Assembly (NCBI GenBank): GCA_024399035.1
Contig: JAKSID010000009.1
Span: 20,686-84,685 of the forward strand
DNA from: Fibrobacter sp.
GTDB lineage: Bacteria > Fibrobacterota > Fibrobacteria > Fibrobacterales > Fibrobacteraceae
Length of the DNA stretch: 64,000 nucleotides
Direction of reading: 5' to 3'
The notes beneath the pieces were generated by a model. That model saw nothing but the letters and a program-made list of their open reading frames with translations, ran no database searches and was not told the origin of the DNA. The position numbers were made by a program, and so were the translations under genes. Below, one piece after another: positions 51,942-59,594 of the stretch. Numbering within the stretch: the stretch's first letter is position 1; each line of letters opens with the position of its first letter.

Positions 51942-52355
51942 TTATTTCAAGAAGCCGTATTCGTAGACTTTGGGACGGAGCTTTTCGGTGAGGGTTTTGT
52001 AGGCTGATTCGAAGCTTGAAAAGTTTACGGGGATGGAAATTCCTGTGTCGTTTTGTGCTTTGAGAGCCATTCGAATTTGATACCAGCCCACGTCGGGACG
52101 GTTGAGCTTGTACTCGTCACGAATTTTATGATTGAAGGTTTGCTTGAAGTAGGCTTGCCAGATTTTGAGGCCTTCGGCAAGGACTGCGTTTGCTTCTTCG
52201 CTGAAGGTTTTACCTTCCATGTAGCGGACCATGAAATCACTTTCAAAACGTTCCGAGGAACCAACCTGTTCTTCTGTGAAGGGAATGAAGTGGTTGACGA
52301 TACTCCATTTCCTATCGTTCCATTCCAAGTCATTTGCGCTGGCGGTGAGATTGCT
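51942..52355 (-). pseudogene. Duplicated 3' fragment of the methylase gene (direct repeat, copy 2)
   Basis: About 137 codons matching the end of the methylase at 48224, from GSNLTASANDLEWN to the stop, with NDRKW in place of NNKKW. The frame stays open to 52493, but the upstream 45 codons are read through the antisense of a toxin relic and are not methylase-like. There is no start region or catalytic domain, so it is a remnant. Confidence 0.9.
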
Positions 52356-52356
52356 G

Positions 52357-52500
52357 CCTTTGAGGAATTCGAGGCATCTGCAAAATGATTGTTGTTTCTG
52401 ACACCACCCCTCTGATTTCATTTTGATTGATGAAGTTAAGGGCCGCTTGGTGGCAAAGAATCTTGGTCTGAAATTGCTTGGTACCGTTGGCATCTGTTGA
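52357..52500 (+). pseudogene. Relic of a DUF3368/PIN toxin and its antitoxin
   Basis: Plus strand: AFEEFEASAK and a stop (52357-52388) looks like an antitoxin C terminus. It overlaps ATGA with MIVVSDTTPLISF (52385-52426), the start of a DUF3368 PIN-domain toxin with its first catalytic Asp. Right after, in another frame, LIDEVKGRLVAKNLGLKLLG and TVGIC, stop at 52500, is the typical DUF3368 middle-to-late motif. The ~60-80 residues between them are deleted. The pair was therefore destroyed by an internal deletion next to the methylase duplication. Confidence 0.7.
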
Positions 52501-52517
52501 GTTCTGTATCATGAGCT

Positions 52518-53252
52518 TTACGTCCGTAATATTTCCCCGTACAACTCATTCAAAACTCTATTTACTTTGTCTGCGCTTGGGTTTATCTCAAGCGTTTTTT
52601 CGTTCATGTAGATTCTTTTGTTCAGTTCGATCATTAGGCTTGGACGATTGGGGTGAGCGATGAGAGAATTGCTGTAGGGCGTGTTGATGCCTACAGTGTA
52701 GCCGGCTTCGGAAAAGGTCCATCTTGCAAGTTCTATGATTTCGTCGCTTGGACGGGTGGAATCGTCATTGAATCCAAGGCAAACGTCAACGGGTTCGCCT
52801 GCAGCGTTGCCTGCTTCCGAAAAATCGTTGGGACAACTATGACAATCTATGAGAATGGCGTTTTCGGGTTGCAAAAGTGTGGATAGTTTTGCATGGTGTT
52901 CAACGAACAAAAGTGTGCGTCGTACGGTTTCTTCTATGGGGAGGGTACGCTCTGAAAGTCCGTTCTTGGATTTGGTGTAGATGATTCCTTGTCCGTAATT
53001 TTCCATGGGGTCGCCGATTAATCTTTCAAGGTCGAGATCGATGCGAGATAGCTTGGCGAAGACTGGAATGACGCGGCTTGTGTTAGCTTCGCCAAGGGTT
53101 TCTCTGAGTGCGGAGACGTTCGGGACGAAAATCATGTCTGTGAACCAGTCTGTCCATTTGTCGTGTTCGGCCTTGATGTTTTTGGGATTTGTCCAATCTG
53201 AAAAGTCCGTGCAGGGAACTGCGTGGGGGATGTTGAGAACGATTCTTTCCAT
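52518..53252 (-). CDS. N-formylglutamate amidohydrolase family protein
   Basis: A 244-residue FGase-family (HutG-like) zinc amidohydrolase. NIPHAV near the N terminus, SRIDLDLER (about residue 69), YGQGIIYT, LIDCHSCP (about 136) and LMIELNKRIYMNE (about 207) match the family. It could release glutamate from formylglutamate, but no other histidine-degradation gene is near and family members are often of unknown substrate. It sits at the edge of the methylase/toxin island with a good AAAGG site before the ATG at 53252. Confidence 0.8.
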   Translation of the reverse strand: MERIVLNIPHAVPCTDFSDWTNPKNIKAEHDKWTDWFTDMIFVPNVSALRETLGEANTSRVIPVFAKLSRIDLDLERLIGDPMENYGQGIIYTKSKNGLSERTLPIEETVRRTLLFVEHHAKLSTLLQPENAILIDCHSCPNDFSEAGNAAGEPVDVCLGFNDDSTRPSDEIIELARWTFSEAGYTVGINTPYSNSLIAHPNRPSLMIELNKRIYMNEKTLEINPSADKVNRVLNELYGEILRT

Positions 53253-53458
53253 AACTAGCCTTTGTAGAATTTGACGAGCTTATTTTATAAAGATGGAAAC
53301 GTTGAATGGTCTTCTGCCGGGCGACAATATTTTGCTGTGTAAAAATTTATTATAAGTTTGCTTAAATTTCTTTTATTTTGTAATGTTTTCAAAATGACTG
53401 TTTAAAATTAATTCGGTTTTGTGACTGAGAATATATATTAAAGGCCGTTGGAGTGTTT

Positions 53459-55213
53459 ATGCAATTAGAAAAGATAAAGCTGTTGGCTGCATCTGCCGCT
53501 TTGTGCGTTGTGGCCTGTTCTGAAGGTGAGTCGGTTACAAATCCGAACAATGATCCTTCTTCTAATATTGAAAATCCCACGGGTGGTGATATTCCCGGTG
53601 CCGAAATTCCAGGAACGGAAATCCCTGGTACGGATGCTCCTGGCGTTGAAAATCCTGGGAATGGAAATCCTGGGAATGAAAATCCCGGTATCGAAATTCC
53701 GGGTAACGATCCCGGCGTAGTAAACCCTGGTAATGAAAACCCTGTCGTCGTAAATCCTGGCAACAATGCCTCTGGCGATGACGAATCCGACCTGGATGAT
53801 TCTAGGACTTTGACTGGTGCAGAAATTCTTTTGAAGCTCGCAGGAACAACGGCGACCGTTGAAAATAACAATGGATGTGTTACGGTGGCGGAAAAGAGCG
53901 CTACCATTACTTGCCCCGGTGCCTACTATGTTACCGGCGAATCCTCGGATTTTCAGCTGGTGGTGAATACCCCGGGTACAAAGGACGAAGGCAATACCGG
54001 TATCTATCTGAACAACGCCACTTTGAAAAGTCAGAATGCAGCCATCTTGGTGAAGAATGCCGACAAGACCGTTCTTCACTTGGTGAAGGGCACCACCAAT
54101 GTGGTGGAAGACGGCAATGGAAATCATTTGTTCGAAAAGGTGAACGGGGCCCAGGATACGGCCAAGGCCGCCATTTACGCCAGAGATGATTTGAACATCA
54201 AGGGCGCAGGAAAGTTGACGGTCAAGGGCAATTTCCAGAATGGCATCCAGTGCAGTAACGACCTGAAAATCAAGAATGGCGATATTACCGTTGTTGCCAA
54301 GGAAACTGCAATTAAGGGTAAGGAAAGCCTGGAAATCTCTGGCGGCAACATCGACATTAAATCATCTGGCAAGGGCTTGATGTCCGATACCACCATCTCC
54401 GTTGGCGGTAACATCAAGTTGGAAACCGAAGATGACGCAATTCATTCTAACTACACGGTTACAATGGATTCCGGCGTCGTGTCCATTTCCACCCCCAAGA
54501 AAGGCATTCACGCAGACTCTTCCTTGTACCTGAAGGGCTCTACCGTCAATATTATCACCGCAAAGGAAGGCCTTGAATCTTACAGAATTTTTGCTGAAGG
54601 CGGCATCACTTCTACTTTCGCTACCGACGACGGCTGGAACGCTGCAGGCGGCCCCAAGGATCCTAATGCAGGTGGCATGTCCGCATTCAGTGAATCTGGT
54701 GGCCACATGGTCATTAGCGGCGGCTATCACTACATCAGTGCCAAGGGCAACATGATCGATGTGCTGGATGCCAATGGCTCTGCCAAGCAGACTGGCGGCG
54801 TGTTGATTCTCGAAATCACTGGCGAAAGCTATGAAAGCATGGGCGGCTTTGGAGGCGGCTTCGGCGGAGGAGGCTGGGGTGGCGGCGGCTGGGGCGGCGG
54901 TTTCGGCGGCGGTGGCGGTAGCGGTGGATGTTCCTCCAATATGGCTGGCGGCCTGATCGATACGGACCTTGACTACGAAATTACCGGCGGCGTGCTCCTG
55001 GCCTTTGGTAACTACTCTACGAACATTCCTGAATGCAGTACGGTGGAATATACCAGCGACAATTTCTACGGTTCCGACGTGGCCGCATTCAAACCTCAGT
55101 ACAAGGGCAGCACCATTCTCTATGGCGGCGCAGTCAAATCCGTAGGTCAGGTGCAGACTGCCGGCATGAAGGAACTGAAGTTCCCCAATGGACTGACTTA
55201 CATGTATAAGTAA
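53459..55213 (+). CDS. Cthe_2159-like carbohydrate-binding beta-helix lipoprotein
   Basis: A 584-residue surface lipoprotein (lipobox VVAC, Cys16 region). Residues of roughly 30-110 are a Pro/Gly/Asn linker of degenerate five-residue units (IPGTE, NPGNE). Residues of roughly 120-575 are a long beta-helix of the Cthe_2159/carbohydrate-binding (DUF4353) type, with repeated short strands such as GIHADSSLYLKGSTVNI and TDDGWNAAGG. A Gly/Trp-rich low-complexity loop (GGFGGGGWGGG pattern) is inserted near residue 470-495. Cthe_2159 binds cellulose and polygalacturonate, so plant cell-wall attachment is inferred. GGAG precedes the ATG at 53459. A paralogue is at 59595. Confidence 0.85.
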   Translation: MQLEKIKLLAASAALCVVACSEGESVTNPNNDPSSNIENPTGGDIPGAEIPGTEIPGTDAPGVENPGNGNPGNENPGIEIPGNDPGVVNPGNENPVVVNPGNNASGDDESDLDDSRTLTGAEILLKLAGTTATVENNNGCVTVAEKSATITCPGAYYVTGESSDFQLVVNTPGTKDEGNTGIYLNNATLKSQNAAILVKNADKTVLHLVKGTTNVVEDGNGNHLFEKVNGAQDTAKAAIYARDDLNIKGAGKLTVKGNFQNGIQCSNDLKIKNGDITVVAKETAIKGKESLEISGGNIDIKSSGKGLMSDTTISVGGNIKLETEDDAIHSNYTVTMDSGVVSISTPKKGIHADSSLYLKGSTVNIITAKEGLESYRIFAEGGITSTFATDDGWNAAGGPKDPNAGGMSAFSESGGHMVISGGYHYISAKGNMIDVLDANGSAKQTGGVLILEITGESYESMGGFGGGFGGGGWGGGGWGGGFGGGGGSGGCSSNMAGGLIDTDLDYEITGGVLLAFGNYSTNIPECSTVEYTSDNFYGSDVAAFKPQYKGSTILYGGAVKSVGQVQTAGMKELKFPNGLTYMYK

Positions 55214-55256
55214 GATGGCGGCTGAATGCCGCAAAAAAAATCTTAACCTCGAAAAC

Positions 55257-55286
55257 AAAACGCCGGGCAAATGCCCGACGTTTTTT
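55257..55286 (+). terminator. Terminator after the first carbohydrate-binding gene
   Basis: AAAACGCCGGGC-AAAT-GCCCGACGTTTTTT, with one mismatch in the stem. Confidence 0.85.
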
Positions 55287-55422
55287 AATGTCTTGAAAAA
55301 CTTCGCAAATTTACAGATTTTTTACTAGAAAATAGGGCGCTTTTTTGCCATTCCTGCGTGTATAGATATGTAGGACGATTCCGCCCTGCGCCTTTGCGGG
55401 GGCGTTCCCGCTGGGAATCTAT

Positions 55423-56387
55423 ATGGCAACTTTTGAAGAAATTCAAAAACTGGAGTCGGCACTGTGCGCAGTTGGCGCCTCGCCTCAGCAGGAAAAGTCT
55501 CGCTTCGAGGAACTCTATGAAAAATACAGCAAGTCGAAATATCTGGATCCGCGTCTTGATCCCGGATTTAAGCGTTTACTCAAGAATGGACCCGCCATGG
55601 TCAGTTTTTTGAACGCGATTCTCCATAAGAAAACAAATCTCATCACTCTCACGCTAAGACCGAGTCTGGAATGCATATTGATATTGAGATGCAGAAGATG
55701 TCTCTGACATTTTTTGCAGAACGGGCAATCCTCCAGGAGAGTGCTTTCCTATGTGTAGAAAAGAAGCGTTTTGATGCTGTCATTCGCGAAAAGTATCCTT
55801 CTGACAGCAGGGAGGATGTGGCTGCACGAGAACGTTTCCGCTACGACATTCCTCACGTATACAGCATCTGGATTTGCGACTTTAACGTCAACGACATTGG
55901 CGAATATTACGATAGCTGGCATGTCTATAGCGACGAGGCTGTAAAACGTAGTGCATCCTTGGAATCCCCCTTGCCAGTCACCGAAAAGGTAAAGTATATT
56001 ATTGTAGACTTGAAGAAGTTCCTGAAGACTGCCGACGAACTTGAAACCGACGAAGACCGCTGGCTCTACCTGATCAAGAATGCTGGTGTGATGCAGGAAC
56101 TGCCGAAGTTCAATAACCCCGCTCTGGACGATGCCGTAAGGCGCATCACCGTAAACACCGAACGCGATAAGAAAATTCTGGAGGATCAAGTGGCCTGTAC
56201 AATCAGTATTGACGAACAGATCGGACGCCTGTTCCTTTCTTACGTTGAAGGGGAGAATAAGGCTAGGCTCGAAGACGCCGAGGCGCTCCTTCGCGAAGGG
56301 GATTCTGTTGAGCGTGTGGCACGCGTGCTCAAACTTTCCGTAGAAAAGGTCCAGGAACTGGCTGATAAGATTAAAAACGTCAAGTAG
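55423..56387 (+). pseudogene. Broken Rpn-family (PD-(D/E)XK) recombination nuclease / putative transposase
   Basis: Two frames make one gene. The first (from ATG 55423) gives YLDPRLDPGFKRLLKNGPAM and then SFLNAILHKK. The second, readable from about 55645, gives HAKTESGMHIDIEMQ (with the D-x-E-x-Q nuclease motif) and runs to 56387 with a typical C-terminal part (RLFLSYVEGENKARLEDAEALL, then a helix-turn-helix-like VARVLKLSVEKVQELADKI). About 20 codons between NAILHKK and HAKTESG are missing and the frame shifts there. Rpn proteins are PDDEXK nucleases that promote recA-independent recombination. A frame-2 protein could still be made from ATG 55671, lacking the N terminus. Confidence 0.8.
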
Positions 56388-56424
56388 TCTGCGAATTCCA
56401 ATAAAACATGGCGTTCTAACTATC

Positions 56425-56460
56425 AAAACTCTGGGGCTTAGGCCCCGGAGCTTTTTATTT
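56425..56460 (+). terminator. Terminator after the Rpn pseudogene
   Basis: CTCTGGGGC-TTAG-GCCCCGGAG (one G-T pair) followed by CTTTTTATTTT. Confidence 0.8.
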
Positions 56461-56550
56461 TCCCCTAGGTGAAAACAATTAGGGGTTATAATGGACGTTT
56501 TGAAAAAGAGTTTGAAGGGCGTTCGTTCTGTTCCGTTCGGCGGCTATAAC

Positions 56551-56581
56551 AAAACCGCCCGGTGATTGCCGGACGGTTTTT
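56551..56581 (-). terminator. Terminator of cysS (bidirectional)
   Basis: AAAACCGCCCGG-TGATTG-CCGGACGGTTTTT, symmetric with one mismatch. It lies 36 bases past the cysS stop on the minus strand. Confidence 0.75.
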
Positions 56582-56616
56582 GTAATGCTTTTTCGCGGAT
56601 TGTCGCGGAGTTGCGA

Positions 56617-58077
56617 TTATTCCTTGATGCTCCAGGTGGTGCCTTCCTTGCTGTCCTTGATCACCACGTTCATGGCGGCCAGTTCGTCGCGGATGCGGTC
56701 ACTTTCTGCCCAGTTCTTGTTGGCGCGGGCTTCCTTTCGTGCTGCGAGAAGTTCTTCCACCTTGGCTACGTCGACGCCTGCAGCGCCTTCTTCTGCCTTC
56801 TTCTTGTATTCTTCACGGGGCTGATCCAGCTTGAGGCCGAAGATCTTGTCCATGTCGAGAACGAGAGCTGCCTTTTCGCCGTCGTCGATGTCGGACTTCA
56901 GCATGGTGTTCAGGATGCCAAGTGCGCGAGGCATGTTCAGGTCGTCGCCGATAGCGGTCTTGAATTCTTCCTGGAAGGCCTTTGCGGCTTCGCTCTTGAT
57001 TTCGGTTGCCTTGCCGATCAGGGGGTCGGTCTTCTTGTGAAGGCTCTTGAAGGCTTCCTTGGCGCCGGTGAGGGCGTCCCAGGTGAAGTTCAGGTAGTTG
57101 CGGTAGTGGCTGCCCAGTGCGAAGTAGCGGTAGTCCAGCGGATTGTAGCCGCGGTCCATGAGCAAGGTGACGGTCAAAAATTCGCCGCTGGACTTGCTCA
57201 TCTTGCCGAAGGTCTGCTGGGTGGTGCCGTCTTCCAGCTTTTCTTCGCTGGCGGTACGGAGGAATTCACCGTGCATCCAGAAGCGGGAGAACTGAACGCC
57301 GTTGGCGCATTCGCTCTGTGCAATTTCGTTAGTGTGGTGCACTCGGATGTGGTCGGTGCCGCCGCAGTGAATGTCCAAGGTGGGGCCGTTGTACTTCATG
57401 GCCATAGCGGAGCATTCCACATGCCAGCCCGGGAAGCCTACGCCCCAGGGGGAATCCCATTCCATGGCGCGCTTCTTGTCGGTGGGGCTGAACTTCCACA
57501 GAGCGAAGTCGGTGGCGGCACGCTTTTCGCCCATGTCGATACGGCTACCCTTGCGGAGGTTTTCAACGTCCAGGCGGGCGAAGTCGGCGTAACGGGGGAA
57601 CTTGAGGCTATCGAAGTAGATGCCATCGGAAGTACGGTAGGTAAAGCCCTTTTCTTCCAGGGTCTTCACCAGGTCAATCTGTTCCTGGATGTGCTGAGTA
57701 GCAGGGGTCCAGCGGGTAGGTTCCTGAATGTTCAGACGATGCCAGTCGTTCATGAAGGCGTCGGTGTAGAACTTTGCGATATCCCATACGGACTTGCCTT
57801 CGCGGGCGGCGCCCTTTTCCATCTTGTCGTCTCCGGAGTCGCCATCGCTAGTGAGGTGGCCTACGTCGGTGATGTTCACGATGTGGTTGACCTTGTAGCC
57901 GTAGTAGTTCAAGGTACGGACCAGGAAGTCTTCGAAAATGTAGGTGCGGAGGTTGCCGATGTGGGCGAAGTGGTACACCGTAGGGCCACAACAGTACATA
58001 CGCACGGCGGGAACGCCTTCGGGAAGTGTAAAAATCTCTTTCTTGCGTGATGCGGTGTTGTAGAATTGAAGTGCCAT
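56617..58077 (-). CDS. cysS: Cysteinyl-tRNA synthetase
   Basis: A 486-residue class I aminoacyl-tRNA synthetase that charges tRNA-Cys. Zinc/cysteine-site CCGPTVY (about residue 29), HIGH-type FAHIGNLRTY (about 37), GFPGWHVECSAMA, HHTNEIAQSE and the KMSKS motif GKMSKSSGE (about 295) are intact. Typical length; strong codon bias. Confidence 0.96.
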   Translation of the reverse strand: MALQFYNTASRKKEIFTLPEGVPAVRMYCCGPTVYHFAHIGNLRTYIFEDFLVRTLNYYGYKVNHIVNITDVGHLTSDGDSGDDKMEKGAAREGKSVWDIAKFYTDAFMNDWHRLNIQEPTRWTPATQHIQEQIDLVKTLEEKGFTYRTSDGIYFDSLKFPRYADFARLDVENLRKGSRIDMGEKRAATDFALWKFSPTDKKRAMEWDSPWGVGFPGWHVECSAMAMKYNGPTLDIHCGGTDHIRVHHTNEIAQSECANGVQFSRFWMHGEFLRTASEEKLEDGTTQQTFGKMSKSSGEFLTVTLLMDRGYNPLDYRYFALGSHYRNYLNFTWDALTGAKEAFKSLHKKTDPLIGKATEIKSEAAKAFQEEFKTAIGDDLNMPRALGILNTMLKSDIDDGEKAALVLDMDKIFGLKLDQPREEYKKKAEEGAAGVDVAKVEELLAARKEARANKNWAESDRIRDELAAMNVVIKDSKEGTTWSIKE

Positions 58078-58279
58078 TTTAGCCTCCGGTTGAATTTCGG
58101 CGCGACCTGCGCCTTTCGGCGGGCAAAGATAGAAAAAAACAACCCGCCTTGACTAATTGAAAAAGCCGATGGGCCATTATAAAGTCTTCCTATGGCCTAA
58201 AAAAGGTGTCGCCTGGCGCGCGACTTCAAGGCGCAATCAACAATGTACATTGCATGAAAAACAAAAACAGGAGGCTCCC

Positions 58280-59464
58280 ATGAGCGATGTAGAAAGAAGG
58301 TATCACGAAAATGGTCAGTTGCGTCTGGAATGTCCGTTGAACAACGGCTTGCGCCACGGGGAATGTAAGGAATATTATGAATCCGGTGCGCTGCGCAGCA
58401 CGTCCACTTATCGTGACGGCCTGCTGGAAGGCCCTAAGGAAATGCTGTACGAAAATGGCCAAAGAATGTGCCGTGTTGTTTTTCGACAGGGGCGCGTTGT
58501 AGATAGCTTTGTTCCGGTGTTTGGTCGTGATGGGGTTCTGCGCGTTTCGGAATACTGGGAGAATGGTCGTTGCCGCGGTTATGATCAGAACAATCATCTT
58601 TGCCGTGAGTACGGCTTGTTCAATTGCAGCTACGATGGTGTTTACCGTGAGTTCTACGAAGAGGGTAGGGTTTCTTCTGAACGGTTTTATAATGCGGGCG
58701 AGTTGGATGGTTTTGCCAAGGATTGGTCCCGTGATGGTTTGCGTTGCCAGGTTATTATGTTTATTGATGGCGAAGAGGTTTGCCGCAAGCGAATGGAATA
58801 CTACGAAAACGGAATGCTCTCCAGGGAAATCGATGTGAATGGAGCCTTGCCTGATGGCTTGGAAGTGACCTATCATGAAAACGGAAATGAATGCACGAGG
58901 ATGGTATACGAACTCGGAATCGCCAAGGATGGCCCGGTAAACTATCGTGACGAAGATGGTCAATCTACGTTTTTCTCTCATTGGGAAAATAACGTTTGCA
59001 AGACATATTCTGAAGATGGTGAATTGCTTATCAAGGCTACGTACTATCGCGATATGCAGAATGGCTTGTGCGTAAAATTCGGTGATGAGGGCCCGCAGGA
59101 AACGTACTACTTTGATGATGAGGAATGCGAGACCAAGGAAGAATTTTTGGAGAGAACTTTTGGTGTGCTTGGTGCAAAACTTGCTCGAAGCGTTGAAGAA
59201 AACGTTGGCTTAAGTGCAGAGTTCTTCAAGAATTTTTATGCTGAACAGTACGAAAAAATTATGAGACAACCCAATGCAAATGAGGAGTTCCATAATTATA
59301 GGGAACTGCTGGATTGCCCGAAGGATATGGAACATATGGAGTTTGTTGTGCGTCAGGCTGCTCGTGAATTTATGCTTCGCTTGCGCTTGCCCAATGACGG
59401 CGACACTGAGGAACGCGTTGTAAGAGCGTTGCAAGAAGTGATGCGAATTTCACAACAGAAATGA
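58280..59464 (+). CDS. YwqK/MORN-variant repeat protein
   Basis: A 394-residue protein. Its first ~290 residues are repeats of the YwqK/MORN-variant type (YHENGQLRLE, YYESGALRST, YENGQRM, FYEEGRVSSE, YYENGMLSRE, YHENGNE, YSEDGELLIK), about every 22-30 residues. The last ~100 are helical and unrelated. No signal peptide. AGGAGG six bases before the ATG at 58280 fixes the start against a longer in-frame one at 58157. Such repeats are found in antitoxin-like YwqK proteins and in effector or immunity contexts; no partner toxin is seen nearby, so function is open. Confidence 0.75.
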   Translation: MSDVERRYHENGQLRLECPLNNGLRHGECKEYYESGALRSTSTYRDGLLEGPKEMLYENGQRMCRVVFRQGRVVDSFVPVFGRDGVLRVSEYWENGRCRGYDQNNHLCREYGLFNCSYDGVYREFYEEGRVSSERFYNAGELDGFAKDWSRDGLRCQVIMFIDGEEVCRKRMEYYENGMLSREIDVNGALPDGLEVTYHENGNECTRMVYELGIAKDGPVNYRDEDGQSTFFSHWENNVCKTYSEDGELLIKATYYRDMQNGLCVKFGDEGPQETYYFDDEECETKEEFLERTFGVLGAKLARSVEENVGLSAEFFKNFYAEQYEKIMRQPNANEEFHNYRELLDCPKDMEHMEFVVRQAAREFMLRLRLPNDGDTEERVVRALQEVMRISQQK

Positions 59465-59594
59465 ATTGGAACCAATCGTTACGAACGGGAATTTTAGTTC
59501 CTAAAAGTTTTTGAAGTTTTTTTTGAGTTTGCATTTTCGCTCTTTGGCGAAGTCTTTTGCGGGAATAAATTTGTCCTTAAAAAGAGAGGCTCTT

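Noticed and set aside
56491..56565. A 24-codon ORF with GGGG upstream between two terminators
   Set aside because: It ends inside a terminator stem, lacks any family feature and is too short to support.
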